NCBI RefSeq assembly: GCF_006265095.1
Contig: NZ_VCNK01000033.1
Coordinates: 1-61,508, forward strand
Direction of reading: 5' to 3'
DNA: 61,508 nucleotides
DNA from: Phaeobacter sp. B1627
GTDB lineage: Bacteria > Pseudomonadota > Alphaproteobacteria > Rhodobacterales > Rhodobacteraceae
Shown here: piece by piece, positions 41,546 to 49,714 of the stretch
How positions within the stretch are numbered: the first letter of the stretch is position 1
How the letters are laid out: each line of letters opens with the position of its first letter
Position numbers and translations under genes: made by a program
The notes under the pieces: generated by a model
What the model saw: only the letters and a program-made list of their open reading frames with translations
Told to the model about the DNA's origin: nothing
Database searches by the model: none

Positions 41546-42484
41546 TCAGTAGAGCACGTTGCGGGCCTTGTCGGAATCGATATTGCCCTGATCCACCAGC
41601 ACCACGCCGGTGTTGATGAACGGATCGACCGTCGCCCCCGACAGGATGTTCATGACAGTCGTCACGCCCATCTCGCCCATCGCAAAGGAGCCCTGCACGG
41701 CCGTGGCCGCCATCAGCCCGTCGCGGACGAATTGCTGCAGATCCGCGTTGCCGTCAAAACCGAGCGCAACCAGCTGACCGGCCTTGCCCGCCTGCATGAT
41801 GGCGCGGCCCATGCCCACGGCGGTGGGTTCGTTGGCCCCGAAGATGCCCACCAGATCCGGGTTCGAGGCCAGAATATCGGTGGTCTGGTTCAACGCCAAT
41901 GCCATCTGGCTCTGGGAGTAGTAGGGGCCGACGATCTCAAGGCTGGAATGCGCCGTCAGATAGTCGGAGAAGCACCCCACCCGGCCGATCTCGGAGCCGA
42001 CCCCGGCGACATAGGACATCACTGCCACTTTGCCCTCGGTGCCTGCTTCGGCGATCATGCGCTTGGCGACTTCCTCGCCTGCGGCGCAATTGTCGGTGGA
42101 CAGAAAGGCCTGGTAGGTGCCCTTGGCGCTGTCAGCCAGGGCGCTGTCGATGATCACCACCGGGATTGCGCTTTCAAACGCCCGCTTCACCACCGGGGCC
42201 AGCGCCTCTGGGTCGGAGGGCGCCAGCACGATGCCCGCCACGCCGCGGTTGATGGCGTTTTCCACCAGGTTGACCTGATCCGCCACCGCGCTTTCGGTGG
42301 CCGGGCCGTCAAAGCTGAAGCTGTGCTCGGACTGGCCCGCGATCGCCGCCTCCGCGCCCTTGTTCACGTTCTGCCAGAAGTTCGAGCTGGTGGTTTTCAC
42401 GATCACCGCGATTTCACCCGCCTGCGCCATCCCGGCCGACAGGGCCATCACGGACGCAAGCATTCCAAGTTTTAAGGACCGCAT
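41546..42484 (-). CDS. Sugar ABC transporter substrate-binding protein
   Basis: 312 aa. Signal peptide MRSLKLGMLASVMALSAGMAQAG, cleavage after AQA. The mature protein is a ribose-type periplasmic binding protein (IAVIVKTTSSNFWQNVNKGAE; GIFGANEPTAVGMG; ALGFDGNADLQQFVRDG). Two Cys (STDNCAAG, GRVGCFSD) may form a disulfide. GAGGAGG precedes the ATG. It lies between permease and ATPase genes. The sugar-acid enzymes of the operon point to a deoxy- or L-hexose as ligand. Confidence 0.9.
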   Translation of the reverse strand: MRSLKLGMLASVMALSAGMAQAGEIAVIVKTTSSNFWQNVNKGAEAAIAGQSEHSFSFDGPATESAVADQVNLVENAINRGVAGIVLAPSDPEALAPVVKRAFESAIPVVIIDSALADSAKGTYQAFLSTDNCAAGEEVAKRMIAEAGTEGKVAVMSYVAGVGSEIGRVGCFSDYLTAHSSLEIVGPYYSQSQMALALNQTTDILASNPDLVGIFGANEPTAVGMGRAIMQAGKAGQLVALGFDGNADLQQFVRDGLMAATAVQGSFAMGEMGVTTVMNILSGATVDPFINTGVVLVDQGNIDSDKARNVLY

Positions 42485-42582
42485 CTCATTCCTCCTCTGT
42501 AGAGATATTGGTTTGTGTCAGTCTTTCGGTCTTGCCTGTCCGGACCCGCCCTCCTCTGCGGAGCCGAACCTGTTTGCCACCG

Positions 42583-43617
42583 TCAGCGGCGATTGCGCAT
42601 CTGGTCGATCCAGACCGCGCCGATCACCACCGCGCCGATCACGATCTGCTGGATAAAGGCGGAGACCCCCGCCATGTTGAGCCCGTTGCGCAGGATGCCG
42701 ATGATGAAGGCCCCGATCATGGTGCCCGAGACCGCGCCCACGCCGCCCGACAGGGAGGCGCCGCCAATGACCGCCGCCGCGATAGCGTCGAGTTCATACA
42801 TCACCCCCTCGCTCGGCTGGGCGGTGACAAGGCGCGACATCAGCACATTGCCCGCAAGCCCTGCCAGGGCGCCCGACATCGCATAGGCATAGAGCTTGGT
42901 CTGATCGACGCGCACGCCGGACAATCGCGCCGCCTCCTCGTTGGAGCCGGTGGCGTAGATATGACGGCCGATCTGGCGACGGCGCAGCATATAGGCCGCA
43001 GCAATCGCCACCACCAGCAGCAGGATCGCCGGATAGGGAATGCCGGGAAAGATCACCTTGGGAAAGCCGTTGGGCTGCATTTCAACCATGCGGAACAGGG
43101 CGCCGTTGCCGAGACGTCCAAAGGTCTCGCCCAGTTGTGAAATCGGCGCCGCCCCCGTCAGTTGCAGCGCCAGGCCCCGCGCCATCAGCATCATGCCCAG
43201 GGTTGCCACGAAGGGCGGAATCTTCGCCTGGGTCACCACCAGACCGTTGATCGCACCGCAGGCCGCCCCGATCACCACGCCCAGCCCCATCGCCAGCCCG
43301 ACCGGCACCCCGGCCTTGACCGCCATCGCGGTGCCGACCCCGGACAGCGCCAGCACCGAGCCGACCGACAGATCGATGCCTCCGGTGATGATCACCATCG
43401 TCATGCCAATGCCCAAAAGGCCGATCACCGAGGTCTGAAGCAGCACCGTCAGCGCGTTGTTGACCGAGAAAAACGCCTGGCTCGCCAGCGAGAACCCCGC
43501 AATCAGCAACAACAATGTCAGCAAGGCAGAGAGGCGGTGCATCCTGGCCGCGTCCGGCATCAGGGCCGCAAGCGGTGCCGGTGCCCGCCCGGTTGCGGGT
43601 TTGATTGCTTGTGACAT
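42583..43617 (-). CDS. Sugar ABC transporter permease
   Basis: 344-aa RbsC-type permease with about nine to ten hydrophobic segments. GMTMVIITGGIDLSVGSVLALSG is split over positions near 75-97 and is the family hallmark; ATGSNEEAARLSGVRVDQTKLYAY is the cytoplasmic coupling segment and GGASLSGGVGAVSGTMIGA the C-terminal motif. It is the first gene of the minus-strand operon and starts 136 bases from the divergent regulator gene at 43754. Confidence 0.9.
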   Translation of the reverse strand: MSQAIKPATGRAPAPLAALMPDAARMHRLSALLTLLLLIAGFSLASQAFFSVNNALTVLLQTSVIGLLGIGMTMVIITGGIDLSVGSVLALSGVGTAMAVKAGVPVGLAMGLGVVIGAACGAINGLVVTQAKIPPFVATLGMMLMARGLALQLTGAAPISQLGETFGRLGNGALFRMVEMQPNGFPKVIFPGIPYPAILLLVVAIAAAYMLRRRQIGRHIYATGSNEEAARLSGVRVDQTKLYAYAMSGALAGLAGNVLMSRLVTAQPSEGVMYELDAIAAAVIGGASLSGGVGAVSGTMIGAFIIGILRNGLNMAGVSAFIQQIVIGAVVIGAVWIDQMRNRR

Positions 43618-43640
43618 ACGCCTCCCTTTCGCAGTCTTGC

Positions 43641-43735
43641 ATTTAATTATTTAATACATAAACAGGATGCACTTGATTCCTGTCAATTGTTTTTTATAAT
43701 AATATACAAATACAGAATTCGCCGCTGGGGCGAGC
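43641..43735. promoter_or_regulatory. A+T-rich divergent promoter region of the L-fucose-type operon
   Basis: Very A+T-rich segment with TTATTTAATACATAAAC and a long TTTTTTATAATAATATACAAATAC run, between the permease gene (-) and the GntR gene (+). A similar TTATTATTTAGAACA lies at 46809-46823 before the lactonase gene. Both may carry operators for the adjacent regulator; exact sites not resolved. Confidence 0.45.
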
Positions 43736-43753
43736 ATGAGGAAAGGCAGATTT

Positions 43754-44656
43754 ATGGCGCGCAGCGACACCAGATACCGGGAGGCCTACAATCAGATCCT
43801 CGCCTATTGCGAAACGCTGCCCACCGCCGCTCCGATCCCCGCCGAAACCCGGCTGGCCGAGATTGCAGGCGTCAGCCGGACGGTGATCCGGCGCTGTCTT
43901 GCCCGGATGGAGGAGTTGGGGCTGATTTCATGGCAGGGCCGCGACAAGCACCTGCTGCGCGCGCCCCTGGCCGATGACCGAATTGCGGTGCCCGATGCGC
44001 CTGCCGACAAGAGTGATTTTGAACAGAGATTCCTCGATTGGGTGCTGCGCTTTGACGTGCCGGCCAACACGCCCCTGTCGGTGGCGGAGCTGTCGCGCAC
44101 CTTCGACGTGGCCCAGCACGACCTCAAGGAATTCCTCGCCGGGCTCAGCCGCTTTGGCCTCGTGTCCCGTCGGCCGCAGGGGGGATGGATGCTGCTCGGC
44201 TTCACCAAGGATTTCGCCATAGAGCTGTCCGATTTCCGCTCCGTGCTGGAACACAACGCCGTGGCCCAGGTGGCGGATGCGCCGGTGGACCACCCGGTCT
44301 GGGCCGCCCTGGCACAGCTGCGGGCCGATCACCTGGCCTTGAAACAGGCGATCGATACCGATTTTCACGAGTTCTCAAAGCTCGACGAACGGTTCCATCG
44401 CTGCATCAACTCAGTGGTGAAGAACCGCTTCATCGCCGAGTTCCAAAAGGTGATCTCGCTGATTTTCCACTACCACTACATGTGGGACAAAACCGAGGAA
44501 AAGCACCGCAACGCGGCCGCAATTGACGAACATCTCGCGATCATCGATGCGCTGGAGGCCCGTGATTCCGAGGCCGCCCAGGCCGCAGCGCTGCGCCATC
44601 TGCGCACCTCGAAGACGACGCTGCTCTCCTCGCTGCGGCACCACGATCTGGGCTAG
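43754..44656 (+). CDS. GntR/FadR-type transcriptional regulator with two winged-helix-like segments
   Basis: 300 aa from MARSDTRYRE with AGGAAAGG upstream; an in-frame ATG at 43736 is the alternative. The N-terminal DNA-binding part has TRLAEIAGVSRTVIRRCLARMEELGLI. A second similar helix-turn-helix region follows at about residues 90-150 (TPLSVAELSRTFDVAQHD ... LSRFGLVSRRPQGGW). The C-terminal helical FCD-type domain contains DERFHRCI and HYHYMWD, where His/Asp metal or ligand contacts lie. It is divergent from the transporter operon and probably represses it until the sugar or sugar acid binds. Confidence 0.85.
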   Translation: MARSDTRYREAYNQILAYCETLPTAAPIPAETRLAEIAGVSRTVIRRCLARMEELGLISWQGRDKHLLRAPLADDRIAVPDAPADKSDFEQRFLDWVLRFDVPANTPLSVAELSRTFDVAQHDLKEFLAGLSRFGLVSRRPQGGWMLLGFTKDFAIELSDFRSVLEHNAVAQVADAPVDHPVWAALAQLRADHLALKQAIDTDFHEFSKLDERFHRCINSVVKNRFIAEFQKVISLIFHYHYMWDKTEEKHRNAAAIDEHLAIIDALEARDSEAAQAAALRHLRTSKTTLLSSLRHHDLG

Positions 44657-44676
44657 GTGATCCCAGTTTGATCACC
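44656..44676. terminator. Short hairpin after the GntR gene
   Basis: GGTGATC-CCAGTTT-GATCACC, a perfect 7-bp stem overlapping the regulator stop codon, between convergent genes. No T-run, so a weak call. Confidence 0.4.
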
Positions 44677-44720
44677 GAGTGTTCACGGGGCAATCACCGG
44701 GTGCACACGGGGAGGGGCGA

Positions 44721-45689
44721 TCAGGCGAACAGCGCCTCCAACCCTGCAGGAACACTGGCCCGCAGCGCCTTCAGGTTGCGGGTCAGTGACTGCGGCCGCG
44801 CGGTGCCCAACAGGACCGACGCCGCCGCCGGATGCCGCATCGCGAAGTGCAGCGCCGCCGTGGCGAGGGGCACGCCCAGGGCCTCGGACTGGCGCTGCAG
44901 GGCTCCGACCCGCTCCAACACCGCAGGCGACGCCGGCCCATAGTCGAAGGTGGCCCCCGCCACCGGACCCGTGGCCAGAATGCCGGAGTTGAAGATGCCG
45001 CCCAGCACCAGACTGGTGCCCGCCTCGGCGCATTCCGGCACCAGCTCCGCCTCGGCCGCGCGGTCCAGAAGCGTCAGCCGCCCGGCCAGCAAAATCACGT
45101 CCAGCGGCCCCGCATTGCGCAGTACATCCAGACACACCGCGCATTCGTTCACCCCCAGCCCAAAGGCGCGGATGCGGCCCTGCTCCTTCAGCCGCACCAG
45201 CCGCGCATAGCCGGAACCGAAAAAGGCCTCCCGGTGCCCGGCGTTGCCTGCGACGCCATGGGTATATTCCCCGATATCATGGACATAGAGGATCTCCAGA
45301 TGACTGCGCCCCAGCCGCTCGCAGCTCTGTTCAAAGCTCTCTTCGATGCCCTCGCCAGAGTAGTCGTAGCGCACGTCATTCTGCGCCGGAGCGACAAAGC
45401 CGTCGGCCTCTGCGATGGGGGCACGGGCGGGCGACAGCACTCGTCCGACCTTGGTCGAAATCACCGCCTCCGGGCGGTCTCGCAGGAACCGGCCAAGGCG
45501 CTGTTCGGACAGGCCACGCCCATAATGCGGCGCGGTGTCAAAGTAGCGGATCCCCGCGTCCCAGGCGCAGGACAGCACCGCATCGACGTCTGTTTCGCTC
45601 GCCTCTCGGTAGAGGTTACCAATGCTCGCGCAGCCAAAGGACAGCTCCGTCACGGCAAGCCCGGTCCGGCCTACGGGTCTCGTTTTCAT
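44721..45689 (-). CDS. Aldo/keto reductase, L-fucose dehydrogenase-like
   Basis: 322 aa. The AKR tetrad is visible: Asp and Tyr in YFDTAPHYGRGLSEQRLG, Lys in VISTKVGRVL and His in ILYVHDIGEYTHG. The insertion FVAPAQNDVRYDYSGEGI and overall pattern are those of D-threo-aldose 1-dehydrogenase / L-fucose dehydrogenase, which oxidises L-fucose and L-galactose at C1 to the lactone. The lactonase gene lies in the divergent operon at 46845. It starts 2 bases after the stop of the mannitol-dehydrogenase-type gene, so they form an operon. Confidence 0.87.
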   Translation of the reverse strand: MKTRPVGRTGLAVTELSFGCASIGNLYREASETDVDAVLSCAWDAGIRYFDTAPHYGRGLSEQRLGRFLRDRPEAVISTKVGRVLSPARAPIAEADGFVAPAQNDVRYDYSGEGIEESFEQSCERLGRSHLEILYVHDIGEYTHGVAGNAGHREAFFGSGYARLVRLKEQGRIRAFGLGVNECAVCLDVLRNAGPLDVILLAGRLTLLDRAAEAELVPECAEAGTSLVLGGIFNSGILATGPVAGATFDYGPASPAVLERVGALQRQSEALGVPLATAALHFAMRHPAAASVLLGTARPQSLTRNLKALRASVPAGLEALFA

Positions 45690-45691
45690 CG

Positions 45692-46783
45692 TCAGTCGCC
45701 CTCCATCGCGGCGTGCAAGCCGGGCTTTGCGCCCCTGTCGCCATGATCCGCCGCCCAGGCCAGAAAGGCCCCGATCCGGCGCTGCAGTTTCTCGGTGTGG
45801 TTTTGCGCGATGTCTTCCAGCCTGTGCGCCAGAAACGGGTTCGCAAACCGCTCCATCGTGGTGTCGATATAGGCCGCCAGCCCTGCCTCCTCGCCCGCAG
45901 CGGCAAAGGCAGGCACCACCTCTTCGGCATAGAGCCTGCGCAACTTCTGCGCCCAGTCCGGATCGGCCATCACATCCCGCACATGGACCGCGCCCTGCCG
46001 TCCGGCCGCCAGCCAGGTGGACACCATCCAGCTGTGGCCGAGGTTCAGCACAAACAGTTTGCGCCGCTCGATCACGCCCAGATCCGGCACCACCTCAATC
46101 GACGGGTGGGGGCACGGAACCTGCAACCCGCGCTGCGCCTCCATCGCCCAGAGCGCATAGGGTTCGGCAATGGCGCCGGCGGGGTACAGCGGTTCCGACA
46201 CGATACGGTCGACGAGGGAATTGACCCAGACCACCTCCTCCGTCAGCCAGGCGCGATAGGCCCTGTCCATGGCAGAGGCGGCGTCCAGCACCAGCCCGCG
46301 CAGAGTGTCGCCATTGTTGCGTACCAGCTCGGTCGGCATCACCTGAAGTCCCCGCGCCCCGGCTTCGAACCGGCCCCGCAGCAGATGCGCCAGCTTGGCA
46401 GGATAGGACATGGCAGGGTCCAGTTTCGGCCCCGCATCCGCCGCACAGGGGCGAAACCCTGCATCCGCCGTGTTCGACAGGATCATATCCGCCTCCTCGG
46501 CCACCAGCCTCTGGACCTCTGCCATGTCGGGCCCGAAGCACAGACCGCGCGCAATCGGCGACACCCGTCTCAGCTGATCCACCGGGGCGCCCGCCTGCAG
46601 GCCCCGGATGCGCAGGTCATAGCCGCGGGTCAGGGCCTGAACCCGCCCTGCCCGGCTTGGGTCTCCGCTGCTTTGCACCACGGTCACCGGCTGCGCATCC
46701 GGCCAGCACTCGGCAAAGAACAGATCCGCATGCGCCTGCAGGAACCGACTGGTGCCGAACTGCACAACCGTTGGATTTGACAT
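45692..46783 (-). CDS. Mannitol dehydrogenase family protein (tagaturonate/fructuronate reductase-like)
   Basis: 363 aa. N-terminal VVQFGTSRFLQAHADLFFAE and the conserved ELVRNNGDTLRGLVLD and VWVNSLVDRIVSEP segments are those of the UxaB/UxuB/mannitol dehydrogenase family; KLFVLNLGHSWM contains the catalytic Lys/Asn/His region. It is shorter than E. coli UxaB (about 480 aa). It probably interconverts D-tagaturonate and D-altronate, linking the galactonate dehydrogenase-like enzyme to UxaA. GGGAGGG precedes the ATG. Polyol oxidation is an alternative. Confidence 0.8.
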   Translation of the reverse strand: MSNPTVVQFGTSRFLQAHADLFFAECWPDAQPVTVVQSSGDPSRAGRVQALTRGYDLRIRGLQAGAPVDQLRRVSPIARGLCFGPDMAEVQRLVAEEADMILSNTADAGFRPCAADAGPKLDPAMSYPAKLAHLLRGRFEAGARGLQVMPTELVRNNGDTLRGLVLDAASAMDRAYRAWLTEEVVWVNSLVDRIVSEPLYPAGAIAEPYALWAMEAQRGLQVPCPHPSIEVVPDLGVIERRKLFVLNLGHSWMVSTWLAAGRQGAVHVRDVMADPDWAQKLRRLYAEEVVPAFAAAGEEAGLAAYIDTTMERFANPFLAHRLEDIAQNHTEKLQRRIGAFLAWAADHGDRGAKPGLHAAMEGD

Positions 46784-46844
46784 TGACGGCCCTCCCTTTT
46801 TGGTTTGTTATTATTTAGAACAGTTCAGCTTGCAAGGAAAAACC

Positions 46845-47678
46845 GTGATCATCGACGCGCATCAGCATTTTTGGCGGATCGACCGGGGCGACTACTCCTG
46901 GATGGATGACAGCGTCGCCGCCATCCGCCGGGACATCCTGCCCGACGATCTCCGCCCCCTCACCCGGGCGGCGGGCGTGACCGGCACCATCGCGGTTCAG
47001 GCGGCGCCGACGGTGGAGGAGACGGAGTTTCTGCTGTCCCTCAGCGACCGGGACCCGCTGATCCGCGGCGTGGTCGGCTGGCTGGACCTGACCGGCGACG
47101 TGACGGGTCAGCTGGCCCGGCTGCGCCACCCCCGGCTGAAAGGCATTCGCCCGATGCTGCAGGACATTGGCGACACCGACTGGATCCTGCGACCGGATGT
47201 GCGGGCCGGTTTGCGTCAGGTGGCTGCGGCGGGGCTGCGCATGGACGCGCTGGTGACGCCGCGCCATCTGGAAGCGCTTGGTGTTCTGGCCGAGACGGTG
47301 CCTGAGTTGCCGCTGATCGTCGATCATTGCGCCAAGCCCGCCTTTGTCGGCACCGACCCCGGCGCCGGGTGGCGTGACGGCCTTGCCGCCCTCGCCAGAC
47401 ATCCGCAGGTCACCTGCAAACTGTCCGGCCTGGCCAATGAATACGGGCCCGGCTGGTCGTCGGCGACGCTGCGGCAGGTGTTTGACCAGGCGCTCGACAT
47501 GTTCGGTGCCAGCCGCCTGATGTGGGGCAGCGATTGGCCGGTGCTGGAGTTGGCCGGGGCCTATGCTGGCTGGCTGGAGGTCGCACAGGACCTCTGCAGC
47601 GCGCTCAGCGCGACCGAGCGCGCCGATATTTTTGCTGGAACAGCAATCCGCGCCTATGATCTGGAGATCGGAGAGTAA
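46845..47678 (+). CDS. Amidohydrolase-type L-fuconolactonase
   Basis: 277 aa starting at GTG (read MIIDAHQHFW), 6 bases after AAGGA; ATG starts upstream would lie in the divergent promoter. IIDAHQHFWRIDRGDYSWMD is the hallmark N-terminus of the fuconolactonase/rhamnonolactonase subgroup, and LIVDHCAKPAF and RLMWGSDWPVLELAG give the other metal-site His and Asp. It opens L-fucono- or L-galactono-lactone to the acid. Divergent from the reductase and L-fucose dehydrogenase genes, and followed at once by the mutarotase gene. Confidence 0.88.
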   Translation: MIIDAHQHFWRIDRGDYSWMDDSVAAIRRDILPDDLRPLTRAAGVTGTIAVQAAPTVEETEFLLSLSDRDPLIRGVVGWLDLTGDVTGQLARLRHPRLKGIRPMLQDIGDTDWILRPDVRAGLRQVAAAGLRMDALVTPRHLEALGVLAETVPELPLIVDHCAKPAFVGTDPGAGWRDGLAALARHPQVTCKLSGLANEYGPGWSSATLRQVFDQALDMFGASRLMWGSDWPVLELAGAYAGWLEVAQDLCSALSATERADIFAGTAIRAYDLEIGE

Positions 47679-47679
47679 C

Positions 47680-48009
47680 ATGCAACGCATGGCCCATGTC
47701 ATCGGCCTGAAGCCTGAACACCGCGCAGAGTATCTGCGTTTGCATGCCGAGGTCTGGCCTCAGGTCCTGCAGCGCCTCCGGGAGTCCCATATTACCAACT
47801 ACAGCATCTTCCTGCGCGAGCCGGAGATGCTGATGTTCAGCTACTGGGAATACCTCGGCACGGATTTTGAGGCAGACGCCGCCGCGATCGCCGAGGATCC
47901 GGTGACACAGGAGTGGTGGAAGATCTGCGGCCCGATGCAGGCGCCTCTGCAGAGCCGTGCGGAAGGGGAATGGTGGGCCGAACTGCAGGAGGTGTTTCAC
48001 CTGCCCTAG
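47680..48009 (+). CDS. L-rhamnose/L-fucose mutarotase (RhaM-like)
   Basis: 109 aa of the RhaM/DUF718 ferredoxin-like fold: GLKPEHRAEYLRLHAEVWP, ITNYSIFLREPEMLMFSYWEY and QEWWKICGPMQAPL are typical, including the conserved His and Trp residues of the active site. It speeds the exchange of sugar anomers for the dehydrogenase. It starts 1 base after the lactonase stop. Rhamnose and fucose mutarotases of this family are not separable by eye; context favours fucose. Confidence 0.9.
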   Translation: MQRMAHVIGLKPEHRAEYLRLHAEVWPQVLQRLRESHITNYSIFLREPEMLMFSYWEYLGTDFEADAAAIAEDPVTQEWWKICGPMQAPLQSRAEGEWWAELQEVFHLP

Positions 48010-48101
48010 GGTCGGATCTGTTGCGTATCGCCCATTGAGACGCGCCCCGCGCCAAGGCCGTGTGCCCCCTGCATTCCGCTGCGCTTCAGTGCGTTTTGTG
48101 G

Positions 48102-48174
48102 TGCCTCAAGAGGGACTCGAACCCCCGACCTTGTCCTTACGAAGGACCTGCTCTACCAGCTGAGCTATTGAGGC
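48102..48174 (-). tRNA. tRNA-Thr (anticodon CGT)
   Basis: 73-base cloverleaf read on the minus strand. Acceptor GCCTCAA/TTGAGGC with discriminator A, D-arm containing AGCTCAGCTGGTAGAGC, anticodon loop TTCGTAA with anticodon CGT (Thr, codon ACG), T-arm with GGTTCGAGTCC. One weak pair (G-A) at the top of the anticodon stem. CCA is not encoded. The gene appears intact. Confidence 0.93.
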
Positions 48175-48223
48175 ATCCTTTGTCCCGTCGGCCTGAAACC
48201 TGCCCCACAGGTGATGTGCGCCT

Positions 48224-48251
48224 TCTCTAACTTACCGGTCGCAAACGTCAA
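48224..48251 (-). promoter_or_regulatory. Candidate sigma-70-type promoter of the tRNA-Thr gene
   Basis: On the minus strand TTGACG (complement of 48246-48251), 16-base spacer, TAGAGA (complement of 48224-48229). Transcription would start about 40 bases before the mature tRNA. Confidence 0.55.
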
Positions 48252-48294
48252 TCATGAAATGAAGCCCCGGTTTTGAAATCTTCTGCGGCCACGG

Positions 48295-48321
48295 AAAAGG
48301 CGCACCCACCCGGGATGCGCC
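48295..48321 (-). terminator. Rho-independent terminator of the TRAP operon
   Basis: On the minus strand GGCGCA-T-CCC, loop GGGT, then GGGTGCGCC and TTTT. It begins 35 bases after the dctM-type gene stop and separates it from the tRNA gene. Confidence 0.7.
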
Positions 48322-48356
48322 CTCCTGTCTTTCGCGGTCAACTCACCCAGGTCAGG

Positions 48357-49712
48357 TCAGCCGTAGACCAGCCTCGGCAGCCAGGTGATGATCTCCGGGA
48401 AGACCATACACAGCACCAGCCCGAAGATCTGCAGCCCCAGGAACGGCAGCGCCGCCTTGAAGATATCGGTCATCGGGATTTCCGGCGGGGCAACCCCGCG
48501 CAGATAGAACAACGCATAGCCGAAGGGCGGCGACAGAAAGCTCATCTGCATGTTGACGAGGTAGAGCACCCCGAACCACAGCACCAGATCCTCTGGTGTT
48601 TCCAGCCCGAAGGCCTGCGCCCCGAGGGCCTTGATGATCGGCACGAAGATCGGCACGCACAACAGCAAGATCCCCACCCAGTCGAGGAACATGCCAAGGA
48701 CCACCAGCAGGATCTGCATCAGGATCAGGATCCCCCAGGGGCCTAGCCCGGTTGCCGCCAGCGCGTCCTGCACGAACTGCTGCCCGCCCTCCAGGACATA
48801 GAGCCCGACAAAGATCGTCGCGCCGAACATGATCCAGATCACCATGGCCGAGGCCTTCAGCGTGGTGATGCAGGCCTCACGCACCGTGGGCCAGTCCAGC
48901 TTGCGATGGATTGCCGCCACCACAAAGGCGCCAAAGGTGCCGATGCCCGCGGCCTCGACCGGCGTTGCGATGCCGGAAAAGATGATGCCGAGAACCACGA
49001 CGACCAGGGTGATCGGCGCTGTCATCTTGCCGACCAGCCGCGCCTTTTCACGGTTGGAGATACGTTCCTCCACCGGGATCGCCGGGCCGAGGTCGGGATT
49101 GATGTAGCAGCGGGCGGTGACGTAGAAGATATACATCCCCGACAGCAGCAGGCCCGGGATCACCGCGCCGATGAACAATTCGCCCACCGACTGCTCGGCC
49201 ACCACCGCGTAGATGATCGCCAGGATCGACGGCGGGATCAGGATGCCGAGCGTGCCGCCCGCCATGATCGACCCCATCGCGATCTTCGGATCATAGTGGC
49301 GCTTCAGCATCGCTGGCAGGGCGATGATGCCCATGGTGACCACCGCCGCGCCGATCACACCGACCATCGCCGCAAGGATCGTCGAGGCAATGATCGTGGC
49401 CGAGGCCAGCCCGCCCTTCACGCCGCCAAGCACCTTGTAGATCACATCGAACATATCGTTGATGATCCCTGCCCTCTCGAGCATGGCGGCCATGAAGATG
49501 AACAGCGGGATCGCCGAGAGCTGATAGTTCGTCATCAGCGGAAAGATCCGGCTGGGCACGATATTCAGCGCCCGCGCATCGCCCAGTACGAACAGGAACA
49601 CACAGGCCAGACCACCGGTCACAAAGGCCAGCGGCAGACCTGCCATCAACAGCGCCAGAAGGCTGCCGAACATAATGAGCGTGAGAAGCTCGATACCAAT
49701 ATCAATTCCCAT
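48357..49712 (-). CDS. TRAP transporter large permease (DctM family)
   Basis: 451 aa, about 12 membrane segments, the full length of the 12-helix DctM subunit that binds sodium and substrate and drives uptake. Conserved signatures include PLFIFMAAMLERAG, GSIMAGGTLGILIPPSILAIIYAV and NMQMSFLSPPFGYALFYLRG. It ends the minus-strand operon dctP-dctQ-dctM and begins 2 bases after the fused DctQ gene. Confidence 0.92.
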   Translation of the reverse strand: MGIDIGIELLTLIMFGSLLALLMAGLPLAFVTGGLACVFLFVLGDARALNIVPSRIFPLMTNYQLSAIPLFIFMAAMLERAGIINDMFDVIYKVLGGVKGGLASATIIASTILAAMVGVIGAAVVTMGIIALPAMLKRHYDPKIAMGSIMAGGTLGILIPPSILAIIYAVVAEQSVGELFIGAVIPGLLLSGMYIFYVTARCYINPDLGPAIPVEERISNREKARLVGKMTAPITLVVVVLGIIFSGIATPVEAAGIGTFGAFVVAAIHRKLDWPTVREACITTLKASAMVIWIMFGATIFVGLYVLEGGQQFVQDALAATGLGPWGILILMQILLVVLGMFLDWVGILLLCVPIFVPIIKALGAQAFGLETPEDLVLWFGVLYLVNMQMSFLSPPFGYALFYLRGVAPPEIPMTDIFKAALPFLGLQIFGLVLCMVFPEIITWLPRLVYG

Positions 49713-49714
49713 GC

